A stretch of DNA of 64,000 bases from Cyprinodon diabolis. Taxonomy: Eukaryota; Chordata; Actinopteri; Cyprinodontiformes; Cyprinodontidae. This document shows positions 48,513 through 58,558 of this stretch, piece by piece. Position 1 is the first letter of the stretch. Every line of letters starts with the position of its first letter. The notes beneath the pieces were generated by a model. The model ran no database searches and was not told where the DNA came from. It was given only the letters and a program-made list of their open reading frames with translations. The translations under genes and the position numbers were made by a program. The DNA lies in assembly GCA_030533445.1 (NCBI GenBank), contig CM060065.1, positions 49,150,464 to 49,214,463 of the forward strand, read 5' to 3'.

Positions 48513-48836
48513 ATCCATCCATTATCTGACACGCTTGTCCCAATTGGGGTCGCAAGGGATGCTGGTGCCTATCTCCAGCAGTCAATGGGTGAGAGGCGGG
48601 GTCCACCCTGGACAGGTCGCCAGTCCATCGCAGGGCAAAAAACAAACAAAGAGACAAACAACCATTCACGCACACACTCACACCTAAGGAGAATTTAGAG
48701 AATCCAATTAACCTAACAGTCATGTTTTTGGACTGTGGGAGGAAGCCAGAGTACCCGGAGAGAACCCACGTATGCTCAGGGAGAACCTTCTTGCTGCAAG
48801 GCAGCAGTGCTACCCACTGCTCCACTGAGCAGCCCA
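48513..48836 (+). repeat. Common teleost repeat with CCTGGACAGGTCGCCAGTCC core
   Basis: The ordered blocks ATCCATCCATTATCTGACAC, CACCCTGGACAGGTCGCCAG, then GGAGGAAGCCAGAGTACCCG are hallmarks of an interspersed repeat found through teleost genomes. Located in a cep89 intron. Confidence 0.75.
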
Positions 48837-48929
48837 AAAGGAATCATTTACATCTTAATTAGATGGATAGAAATACAGGAATTTTGAGAGAGAAACATTC
48901 AACGGTCTTTGCGCATTAACTGGGTCCTT

Positions 48930-49220
48930 AAAGGGGTCATAGAATGATTCTATAGGGTATCGGGTCCTTTAGGTCTCTGAATAGGGTGTGTGACATTGGT
49001 TGGGCTGAAAATGGCATATTTGCTGTTCCATAAGCCCTAATGGAAGCCTGGTTAAAAGCCGTGGAATGAAACAACAGTTTTTCTTCCTCTTATGGTATGA
49101 TCATGAATATTTAGATAAGCTGTGCTCTGATTGGCTGGTTTACAACGAGCGAAGCTGCTGAGCAATGACGCATCATAGCAACAAGCACTCACCCACTGAA
49201 ACATCAAATTGTTGATATGG
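48930..49220. repeat. TTAAAGGGGTCATAGAATG MITE fragment
   Basis: TTAAAGGGGTCATAGAATGA starts a known type of TTAA-targeted fish MITE. The right end appears lost or displaced by the element starting at 49221. Confidence 0.5.
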
Positions 49221-49364
49221 TAGGGTGACCAGACGTCCTCTTTTTCCTGGACATGTCCTACTTTTCATACCCATAGTCCAGCCCCGATTATTGCACTTAT
49301 CGAATGCTCAAAAAAAAAAAAAAAGTGTCCTCCTTTTTAGAAACCCAAATCTGGTCACCATAGA
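49221..49364. mobile_element. Small MITE with TAGGGTGACCAGA ends
   Basis: TAGGGTGACCAGACGTCC at the left faces TCTGGTCACCATA at the right, with an A-tract between. A GATATG string lies near both ends, but the exact target duplication is unclear. Confidence 0.65.
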
Positions 49365-49814
49365 TATGCTAGCATTGCTATCAACAGCTTAGTGACAGAA
49401 TCATACATCTAGGTTGCGGTTGTGATGGCCTTACGGTGGGAACAGACCCTCGTTTCAGTAAAAGAAGTTTAGCAAATCCTGCTTTGAAATGTCCAAGATT
49501 TTGAAAGCTGTCTGCAGTAAAATGCTTTGAGAAAATGAACGAAGAGTGTGTGATATTTAAACGCTACACACCTGTCAACCTAATAGTAACTGTGTCTTAA
49601 AGGTTCTGGTAGAAAATATCAGGAAGCAGGTCTACCCAGAACTGCATACCGTCCCTAAATCGTGTACTGGCATGCAGTGCTGGACAGTTCCAGCTTACTT
49701 TCCCCCCTGGATACAACCACCATCTAAAACTATACCTTTAGATCACTGTTTTATTTCCTTCTATTTAAACTGTGGAGACCCTTGCTCTCCTTTACATGGC
49801 GTTATCTTTTAGAA

Positions 49815-50721
49815 CAGGGTATCTGCAGGTTTCTGAGAGTTAGATTTAAGACTTTTTAAGACCTTTTTAATACCATGCAGAATGAAATTTAAGACCAATT
49901 TCATATCAACAAATTTGCAAACAGCAGTCCAAATCTGGCAATGTATGCAGTTTTGTCTTTACCGCACTCAAATGTACAAGAGATTTCCGAGTCTGGAAAC
50001 ATAGTTCGGAAAATGTCACCAACAGCCTCGTTAGCGTTATACGACTGGTGTTTTGTTACCGTATGCAGACACCAGAGTACCTCGGCTTTGAGAGTTGCGG
50101 TGGAGACAAATGCTGTTGGGATGTCTGTTGGTGAAGCAACCGCGGTACTTGAGGCTGATGCAGATTCCCGTGTACGGCATGGAGTAGCGCTCTGTGGTAC
50201 TGATGTGGGCACAACGGAACAGAACTGAGAAATACCTGGTGTTTTCCGACAGGTTTCCGCAGCCACTTTGTGTTTTTCGCACTGCATGTGGGTCTCCAAT
50301 GCTCTGATCCCCATTGTTCCGAGTTTTAACCCTTTCTTCCACAGTATACAAACTGGTTTTAACCACGGCGCAAATTTAACATTATGCAACCAATTTTCAT
50401 TAAATTTACACTTCCCCATGGCTAAAGGTTGAAGCGAGAAATTTCCACCATTTGCTAATATCCAGTCGACTGCACGCACCTAGTTAACCCCCCGTGAACT
50501 TGTAATTTGTTAGTTGGTTCCGCCTATTTTTTTTTGCGAGAAAATATTTTTTAGACGTAACGTTACTTGATTTTAAAAGGAAAATAAAATAATAATTTAT
50601 GGTGTCGGTTTGATTGCATTTAAGACCTTTGAAACGCAGATTTAAGACATTTTAATGCTAATTAAGGCCTTATTTTTACATTATGGAATTTAAGACTTTT
50701 TAAGGATCCGCGGACACCCTG
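49815..50721 (-). mobile_element. hAT-like element with 5-bp TSD TAGAA
   Basis: 907 bp. The ends CAGGGTATCTGCAGG and CCGCGGACACCCTG are inverted and each is followed inward by TTAAGACTTTTTAAG. TAGAA flanks both sides (49810-49814, 50722-50726). It carries a minus-strand coding remnant (49901-50479). It sits in the intron between the cep89 exons at 47063 and 50877. Confidence 0.82.
49901..50479 (-). pseudogene. N-terminal fragment of a BED-finger-type transposon protein
   Basis: The 192-codon frame includes MGKCKFNENWL at residue 21, the more likely original start, then LKLGTMGIRALETHMQCEKH K, then TLKAEVLWCLHTVTKHQSYN, then MFPDSEISCTFECGKDKTAY. I recognise this pattern from multicopy fish transposon proteins with a BED-like finger. 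The CxxC half is damaged (CILW) while the HxxxxxH half remains. The catalytic domain is absent. Confidence 0.65.
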
Positions 50722-50876
50722 TAGAAGCTCTGCCCAAACAGCCTCGTCTCAAGCATATCCTAATTAAATGAACGTGATTGGACAACTTTTTGCCGTGGGA
50801 GTTTTAGTTTTGCTGGTGGATGGGTGGATAAACGTGAGTCAGACACATCTGGATGGCGCAGCAGTACATCCAGTAC

Positions 50877-51044
50877 CTGTATGATTGTCTGCAGCACTCC
50901 AGCTCAGTCCTCAGTTTCTTCACATCAGCCGTCAGGCTGCTTTTGTCCAGAGCCAGACTCCTGTTCTCCTCCTGTAGACTCGACATCTTTAAAAGCAGCT
51001 GCTCCTTTTCACTCCAACTTCTGCTCTCTTGCTCCTCCAGCTGT
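50877..51044 (-). CDS. cep89: CEP89 internal exon
   Basis: This 168-bp exon reads QLEEQESRSWSEKEQLLLKM SSLQEENRSLALDKSSLTAD and ends RQSY plus two bases. It aligns with CEP89 [20 protein letters not shown] and LLLEKNSLTEQN. The acceptor is CCCTTAG and the donor is GTACTGG. One base completes the Arg codon from the upstream exon and two bases start an Arg codon finished by the next exon. Confidence 0.88.
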
Positions 51045-51538
51045 CTAAGGGTCAGGAGCAGAATTTACATCAGAAGTTTCCATGATATGACCAACTGCTT
51101 TCCTTGTTTAGATTTTGCCAAAATAAGATGTTGATGCAAACGGAGCACATAAAGTTGCTAATCAAAGCTTTACTAATCCTCCCGGTTTGTTTCAAAGAAC
51201 TAGTATTTATGATGAGTTTGCAGCAGTGCAGCTTTTCTCCCTAAATGACTCTGCTTCGTATTAAATAATTCATCAACCCGCTGGTCTCTGTAGTAATTAA
51301 AACCGTAGGTTTTTAGGGATTTCTCTTGTTGCAGTTTTAATCGCACCTTGTTTTTCTGTACCAAATCAATTATTAAGAGAAACATTAAAACGAACAAAGC
51401 CCTGGACTGTTTTACAAGTGAGAACATGTGTTGCTAGAGTCAACAACAAAAGGCCCTCCGTCAGAAGAATGGAACAGATCCGTTTAATTCTAATGCCTTT
51501 GTCCTATAAATATAAAGTAATGTCGGCTGTGGAAGTAC

Positions 51539-51719
51539 CTTCTGAGTTTCCCAGTGATGCTACAGTGCTCATCCCAAGTCACGGCATCTTTCAGACGAGC
51601 CCGCTGGAGATGAACCTCTTTCTTTTGTTTCTGTAAGTCCCGTCTGCTCTCCTCCAGCTCCTCCTGCAAACGCTCCTTCTCGTCCTCCAACATCATAAGC
51701 TGCTTGGACAGTTTTGATA
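51539..51719 (-). CDS. cep89: CEP89 internal exon
   Basis: This 181-bp exon begins VSKLSKQLMMLEDEKERLQE after the split Val codon and ends KLRR at a split codon. It aligns with human CEP89 VSKLTKQLMLLE and the following helix-rich segment. The acceptor is CTTTGAAG and the donor is GTACTT. The predicted coiled coil is highly charged. The intron between this exon and 52435 contains a 560-bp foldback element with its own target duplication. Confidence 0.9.
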
Positions 51720-51792
51720 CTTCAAAGAGAAGCAGAAGGACAAAGCAGAGCATTGAATCAACTACTACAGCAAAAGCTTCTTCAGTTTGGAC

Positions 51793-52352
51793 ACCTGAGT
51801 GAAGTTGCCCCCCCCACCTTCTTGAAATCAGACAAAATTAGTGTCAAACGTTTGTGCTGGTTTGTGCAGCAAAAATTTTCGTTGGTGCTGCTTTGGATTT
51901 GAAGATATTAATGAAAATGTAAAGGTCAAAAGGTCAACCAGCCCCCCACCTTATTCAAATTAGACAAAATTGGTGTCAAACGTTTGTGCTACGTTTGTGC
52001 AGCAAAAATTTTTGTTTGTGCCGCTATCTTTTAAAGATATAAAGAAATATTTCTAGAGGTCATCAAAGGTCAACCACCTTATTCAAATCAGACGAAATAG
52101 GTGTCAATTAACTCAGCTCCATTTGTGCTGGTTTGTGCAGCAAAAATTTTCGTTTGTTCTGCTTTGGATTTGAAGATTTGAAGAAAGTGGGGGGGGGGCT
52201 GGTTGACCTTTGATGACCTCTAGAAATATTTCTTTATATCTTTAAAATGATAGCGGCACAAACGAAAATTTTTGCTGCACAAACGTAGCACAAACGTTTG
52301 ACACCAATTTTGTCTGATTTGAAGAAGGTGGGGGGGCCAACTTCACTCAGGT
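51793..52352. mobile_element. Foldback element with 9-bp TSD AGTTTGGAC in a cep89 intron
   Basis: 560 bp with termini ACCTGAGTGAAGTTG and its complement, flanked by a perfect 9-bp duplication (51784-51792, 52353-52361). The arms are made of direct repeats containing AAATCAGACAAAAT, GTGTCAAACGTTTGTGC and TGTGCAGCAAAAATTT, so each arm can pair with several partners. No coding capacity. Confidence 0.9.
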
Positions 52353-52434
52353 AGTTTGGACTTGATTTTCTGATTTTATTTTTTTTTTTGGCTTAGGAAA
52401 AATACTTCATTCATTTAGTTCTCACTCACTATAC

Positions 52435-52550
52435 CTTCAGACTGGTGTTTGATGTTATTGGCTTTGGCCTTTTCATGCTGAGCCTCCAGCTGATCCATCA
52501 GAACCTGGTTCTCCTTTAAAACCTGAAGCGCCTGCTGCTGAATCTGCTGG
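52435..52550 (-). CDS. cep89: CEP89 internal exon
   Basis: This 116-bp exon reads QQIQQQALQVLKENQVLMDQ LEAQHEKAKANNIKHQSE and matches CEP89 ([21 protein letters not shown] in human, shared core LEENxxLxxQLE). The acceptor CTTTGCAG and donor GTATAG are clear. It takes one base to complete the previous codon and leaves one base, which fits both neighbours. The 5.7-kb intron upstream holds an L1, two hAT-like elements and several MITEs. Confidence 0.88.
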
Positions 52551-52853
52551 CTGCAAAGACAGATGTGGGAGACTTTTTTTATTACTCTGCTCTTCACAGA
52601 GAGAACAGGCCATGAACATACTGTAAACCATTGCAAAGATATTTATATCCTTTAAACTTGTCATGTTTTATGTTACAGCCGCAAACATCAATGAATTTTT
52701 GTTAGACCAACACAGAGATCCAGTATCTAAAGTCAAAGGAAAAAGGAAACGGGACATGACTAAAAGTCGTCTTCTTAGCAGATGTTCCAACCTGAGCTGT
52801 GGATTCCTGCAGCTTTTCCAAAAATATTACATGTATAACAGGTACCTAATTTT

Positions 52854-54810
52854 CAACTCAAGATATTTTTTATTGAGTTTTTACATAAACAAAAAAACAG
52901 AGCACAGTTATAAGATGTTGCGAGATAGGCTTATAGAAGCCAGTTGAACAAGTTGCTCATACAAAAGTTTGTTAAAGTAAAAGAAATATAAACTTCACAA
53001 ATAGAGAAAGTAGCATGACAACTTCAATAAAACAAGTCAAGTAGTGAAGCACAAAGATATAATACAATAAAACAAACAGAATAACCCCTTCCCCATCACC
53101 CACCCCGTCACTGCCAAAACTATATCATCACTTCACAACATTCACGACCCGACTAAGGTAGAATCAGTGCAGTTTAGCTTGTCTGAGCAATTAAAGAGCT
53201 GGAAATGCTTTCAAGAAATGGCCCCACAAATTTTCAAATGTATCAAGAGACTGTTTAAGTGAGTACCTGATCTTTTCGAGTTTTAGACAAGACATAATAT
53301 CTTGCAGTCACTGTGAATGAGATGGTGGGAAGTAGGGGTGTAAATAATAATAGTTTTGTATCGATGCATCAATCCAACAGCCGACGATCCGATGCATCGA
53401 CACGTCCGCAAGAGAATCGATTCATGTTTTGTTTTTTTCCTCCTGTCTATTTTTATCCATTTGCTCCTGGGCATAATTCTCCCTCCCGTGCTGCGGTGGC
53501 GCTAAACATATTTTGCCCTCCTGCCTCGCTTCCTGGTTATACTCTTACAGCAGAGTGTTGCAGTAGGCTTGATAAAGACATTTTTAAATTATGCTCAATA
53601 TTGAAGCGTGGTCTGTGCTACACACTGTGGGTCTAGATACGGCCGAGGCGGCGAGGAAGTGGGGGCGAGTTCAGGCCAAAGACGGAGGGACATGAGGGCC
53701 AAAAAGAGCAGAGATCCAGGTGGAAAAAGGCTCCCAGTCCCCAATCATTGCACTGATTTTGTGCAGTATTTTTGCAGCATTTTTTGATGCAACATTTCTA
53801 CTTCTGTTATTTGCTGTTGTTCTATAAAAAAAAATGCATAACAATATTACAGCTTTCATTGATTTATTTCAAACTTGAAACTTTGTTTAGCCTGTAAGGT
53901 CTAAAAAAAATTTTTTATTGATTAATCGAATCGTATCGTGGTATATTCTTGAGTATCGAAATTAATCGAATCGTTGGGTCAGGGAAATCGATACTGAATC
54001 GAATCGCCATGATGGGTGTGATTTACACCCCTAGTGGGGAGGCATCTTTCCATCTGAGTAAGATTGCACGACGTGCCAAAAGTAAAGCAAAGGCTATAGA
54101 ATATTTTCTAGTAGCACTTGAAACAGCTCCGCCCTCAAGGACCCCAAACAGGGCTGCAACTGGATTTGGTTCCAATTTGGTGTTAAATGTGCAAGATAAT
54201 GCATTGAAGACTGCCTTCCAGTAATTGCTTAATTGAGGACATGAGTAGAACATATGGTAAAGAGAGGCCTCCGTAAGATTACATCTGATGCACAGTGGGC
54301 TGACTGTAGGGTACATAGATGACAGCTTAGCCTTATAATGGGAAATATGGGCCCGATGGACCACCTTAAACTGGATCAACCGGTCCCGAGCACAAAATGA
54401 AGATGAGTTGACCAGCCCAAGAGCAGAAGACCAGGTGTCATCAGATATGGGGAGACCTATGTCTTCTTCCCAAACCATCTTGGATTTATCCACAAAGGGG
54501 TTTTTAAGATCCAGCAGAATGTTGTACAATTTCGAAATTAGACCTTTCTTTGATGGATTTAGCGACAAAATTTTATCAATGGTTTCTGTCTCTTTGGTAG
54601 TTGAGAATTTGGGCAGTTGTGAAGCGAAAAAGTGTCGTATCTGAAGATAGCGAAAGAAATCAGAATTTAAAAGGTGATATTTATCTTTCAACTGTGCAAA
54701 TGAGGCCATGGTATCACCTATCAGTAGGTCTCTAAAACGAATGATTCCATTTTGGTGCCATCACTGGAAGCCTGAATCTAAAATAGACGGCTTGAAAAGA
54801 TGATTTTTGG
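52854..54810 (-). mobile_element. L1-type LINE 3' part with 17-bp TSD, split by a hAT element
   Basis: The element lies between two copies of AACAGGTACCTAATTTT (52837-52853 and 54811-54827). The minus-strand frame reads GIIRFRDLLIGDTMASFAQL, then FKVVHRAHISHYKAKL, then CIRCNLTEASLYHMFYSCPQ (a CCHC-like ORF2 C-terminus) and ARRAILLRWKDASP. After the hAT insertion it resumes SHHLIHSDCKILCLVLKLEK and ends FLKAFPAL-stop. The 3' end has AATAAA but no long A tail. 5'-truncated. Confidence 0.88.
53333..54033 (+). mobile_element. hAT-type element, TAGGGGTGTAAAT family copy 1
   Basis: 701 bp with TAGGGGTGTAAAT at both ends in inverted orientation, flanked by the 8-bp duplications GTGGGAAG (53325-53332) and GTGGGGAG (54034-54041), one mismatch. 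It disrupts the ORF2 of the minus-strand L1. There is no transposase frame. Confidence 0.9.
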
Positions 54811-55559
54811 AACAGGTACCTAATTTTAATTTAACATTGTGTTAAATGAGGAAGTCATGTCCCCTTGAAGGCAGTTGCGCCTCGGGACTTCCCTTCCGGT
54901 TCTTTTCCTGGGAGCAAGTTATTTACTACTCTTAACTCAAACTGGGTAAAATCAGGAGTAAAAAGGTAACAGAGTCTATTCCAGATCAGGTCGTTACAGG
55001 ACAGAGAAAAATGTTTGGAGATTGCACAGCTGTGGGCTCAAAAATCACATCCGCGAGTGTCCGGTAAAGATTGAGCCCCGAACAAGGTCATCACCTGCTT
55101 CTTATAGCTCATGAGTCTATGTGTTGCATCATGTGGATGTTTAGCTGTCTGTATCAGAAACTGACACAGCATCCATGCCATGACCTGTATGCATCTTGCC
55201 TCTATGCCAAAGAATTACAGATAGCTCCCCTTTATCAGACCGGCTCCAAGATGTGCCCATATCCTCTGTATCTTTAAAAGACAAGAAGGCTGTCCTATTT
55301 AGATGACCTCCGTACACACAGTGACATCCACAATGTGAAGGAAGGCCTTCTACTCTCTCTAATCTGGCTAACAGAAAAACAATCCACATAATGTATAAAG
55401 AATAAACCTAACAATTGTGATTATTTTAAACCGATATAGCAAATTTTATTTTGATGTTCCTTTGCGAAATCCATAAGCATGGAGAGGTTCCCCCCCAGGG
55501 TTTCAGTTTTTTCATTACCTTAATTTAAAGCTTTCTTGTCTAGAGTCCATTGTTTAAGG

Positions 55560-55760
55560 ACTTCACAGCAGAGTCCTGCACAGGTCTGATTTTTTCAAAA
55601 CTATATTCACCTTCACCCACACAGTTCAGAACTGAGACCGTACCGGTTACCCGCAATTATCCAAATTTAAAACCCGGCCAGGACCGCACGGATCCGTAAT
55701 TACTATAGTGTGACCCGACCCGTGGTCATAAATTGTACACACAGCCGTTTCAGTCCTTAA
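55560..55760. repeat. Possible MITE fragment
   Basis: A GC-richer block (CAGAGTCCTGCACAGGTCTG to GTGACCCGACCCGTGGTC) resembles fish MITE DNA. The ends are not resolved. Confidence 0.35.
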
Positions 55761-56359
55761 ACACAACATGCTTTATTTTTTTCCAGCTGCAGTAGATAAT
55801 AACACAGCTTTTACTGTCCTTAATAACAGAGGTAGTAAAAAACAATGCCTCACGCTCACATCCAATGGGCACAGTGCTCCGAGATTAACAGCTATAAATT
55901 GGCCGAAGTAAAATAGTTTACCTCATTGATAAAAAATTAATGTTATCCGGATATTATCGAATCTATTTATCTATTAATATGTAGAGTTAATAAATAAGAA
56001 AACATAAATAATACATTTCATTCAAGCTGTTATTCTATGTATGATACCTGCACATATTTTGTTCATTTAAACACATGCCTGCACCCTTGAAATAATATGT
56101 TGTCGTTTTTTCTCTACCCTTAGCTGTACGTTACCTGACCTGGTGCAGGACTCTGCTTCACTGTAATCAATTTGTGAAAAAGAGCTTAATTCTACTGGCA
56201 TACATGAATCTGCTTTCTGTCCCTTTTTGTCTGTGTGGCTGCAGGTAAGGAGTGTCACCTTTATTACTTCTGCTTTGTAGGCGTTAAAGTTAAACAGACA
56301 GTGAAGCACAGCAAAATGGTAGAATTTTTCGGCATCATGCCAGCTAAAGTTAAAGTTAA

Positions 56360-56857
56360 AGCTACAGTGTGTAATAATTACAGGGATATACGGTCAGAAA
56401 TGTAATATATTATACATAACTATGTTATTTATCATCATCTATGAGCTCAGCCTCTTAACCTTAATATTTGCGTTGCCTTAGAATTCGTTATTTATAATTA
56501 CATAGGAGCGGGTCTCGCAGCCATGGAGGCAGACATCTTTGCGCTACGGCAGCGCAGAGCCAACAAACTAGCGATTGCGAGATCGCCCATTACGCTCGAA
56601 AGAAACTACGGCAAGTTGAGAGAGATGAACTGAGACGGTACTGAACACACAGACTAATGAAATACTATCTGTAAAATTATCTATGTAAACAACCCTCATC
56701 ACTTGAGAAGGTAGGTGATGCGGACGTCGTGGAAGACATTTTGTCCCGTAACGCTCGCCGTACTGTTGGGGGGGAGAAGCGGTGGGGGGGAGATGTTCAT
56801 GTATCTGCAGTCTGCAGTCTGACCACTAGATGTCGCTGAAAATTACACACTGTAGCT
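56360..56857. mobile_element. TTAA-flanked MITE with AGCTACAGTGTGTAAT ends
   Basis: 498 bp. The ends AGCTACAGTGTGTAAT and ATTACACACTGTAGCT are near-perfect complements, each flanked by TTAA (56356-56359, 56858-56861). Located in the large cep89 intron. Confidence 0.85.
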
Positions 56858-57059
56858 TTAAGGGACCTGCAGCTAGTATCACTTCACCAAACACTGACTG
56901 TGACTGAGGCTGATCGATTTTTCCAGAAATTGCCATTATTTTTAACCAAAATTGCGATTTCACTTTTGTAAAAACTTTCGCTTTTCCATTGTCCATTGTT
57001 GCAGGACTTAACTGTAAACTTTATGTGACAAAATGCTGCTTCTCCTTGCACGCTTGTAT

Positions 57060-57420
57060 TGTGTCCGAACCTCCCCCTAACACCTATATGGAGAACTATA
57101 TAGGGGCCATTTTAAATAAGTGTCTGAATGCCTAGTGGATGAAAAAGTAGTGGACTCAAAATTTCCCACAATGCACCTTGAAAAGTAGTGCGGATTCATG
57201 GTGACTAGATGAGCAGATATATCCTGGAATGCTTTGTAAGAGCTCTTCTTGCAGAGCATCATGGGATTTGATTTTGGGGTGAGAGAGAACAGAGATGGCA
57301 AAGGAACCATGCAGAGAGTCTGAGTCATGTGACCAACAGGGAGTGAAAAGTAGTGATCATCTGTCCAAACGGTCAGGTATCTGAGTTCACTATAAAGTCA
57401 TTTGGACATTTGGACACAGC
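57060..57420. repeat. MITE with GTGTCCGAA/TTTGGACAC ends
   Basis: GTGTCCGAACCTCCCCC at the left faces ATTTGGACATTTGGACACAG at the right, as in a common fish hAT MITE. Exact limits are uncertain. Confidence 0.55.
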
Positions 57421-57450
57421 CTTGTATCAGCATGCTAGCTCCAGCTCCAT

Positions 57451-57500
57451 CTGCCTTCCTGTGAGACTGCCTTCCTGTGAGACTGCCTTCCTGTGAGACT
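57451..57500 (+). repeat. 16-bp tandem repeat, three units
   Basis: CTGCCTTCCTGTGAGA is repeated three times without change. Confidence 0.9.
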
Positions 57501-57739
57501 GCTGCTGTGCATCTCGTTATTCATCTTCTGTTTGTTTGTTTTTTCTGAGAAAAAAGTCAGAATTCTGACTTTTTTCCCATATTAAACTGAAAGAAAATTT
57601 AAAATCGGTTAACTTTTTTTTTTTTTTTTTCTTCCAGTGGCCCTAATCCTCTTCCGTAACGTTGGGCCTTTCTATTGACTTGTAATGATTTCTAAAGGCT
57701 AACCATGACCATAAGCCTAACCATAACAGGGGTTATAAC

Positions 57740-58056
57740 TAGTGTTGCACCGATACCAGTATCGGACGGGGCCCCAATACTGCCCTAAAATGGTGGTATC
57801 GGTGAGTACCAACAAATAGGACACCGATACCATTTTGAGAGCCATAAGTTTATTCAACTATTGTCACTCATTCCTGGTAGGCAATAAAAAGTTCTACTGG
57901 ATTCACTTTGAATTAGATTTTTTCCTGCTTCACAAAGGTAGGCAGCAGCTTGACAAAGCCATGATGGCAATTATTTTACATCATTATGGTATCGGTATCG
58001 GCAGATACTGCATAGCCAGGTATCGGGGCCAAAAAATTGGCATCGGCGCAACACTA
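57740..58056. mobile_element. hAT MITE with palindromic 8-bp TSD GTTATAAC
   Basis: 317 bp. The termini TAGTGTTGCACCGATACC and GGCATCGGCGCAACACTA are inverted. GTTATAAC flanks both sides (57732-57739, 58057-58064) and is itself a palindrome. Inner TATCGG repeats are shared in kind with the element at 32015. Confidence 0.88.
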
Positions 58057-58234
58057 GTTATAACTAAACCAAACCTAAACTAAATTCACACCTTGGTGCT
58101 AAGCATAACCCCTGACCCCAAAAAATAGAAATTCCCCACCTGGTACAGGCAACGGTCCCCACAATGTGCCATTATTCCTGAAAATGGGCCTCACGATGTA
58201 TAAAAAACAGCACACACACACGGTCTCCTCTTAC

Positions 58235-58338
58235 CAGTCCTTCTGGTTGACCGCATCCATCTTGTTAATGTCATCGTGGAGCCTCTCATTTTCTTTGGTA
58301 ACTTCTCCTGCCTTAGCTCGCAGCTCGCTCACCTCCTC
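58235..58338 (-). CDS. cep89: CEP89 internal exon
   Basis: This 104-bp exon reads EEVSELRAKAGEVTKENERL HDDINKMDAVNQKD plus two bases. It aligns with the CEP89 coiled coil (EVVKENEELHQELNK in human). The acceptor is GCTGTAG and the donor is GTAAGAG. It enters in phase 0, following the exon at 59734-59802, and leaves two bases for the next codon. Heptad-like Leu/Val spacing fits a coiled coil. The joining codon reads Cys, where I remember Trp in the human protein (EEW). Confidence 0.82.
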
Positions 58339-58558
58339 CTACAGCAAACACACAAGAAAACTTGTTTTTTGGATGAAATATTAACGACTTTCCTTTTGTC
58401 TCACCAATCACACACACACTCTGTAGGATACATCTGAGTTATATCACTGTTCTTTGAAGTGGAGATGGGGGGGGGGGTATTCATTTCTAGACGTTGCAGT
58501 ATTGTATTCAATCTGTTATTTATTTCTGTCCAGTAAAGTTGTCTCCTCTTAAATCTCT

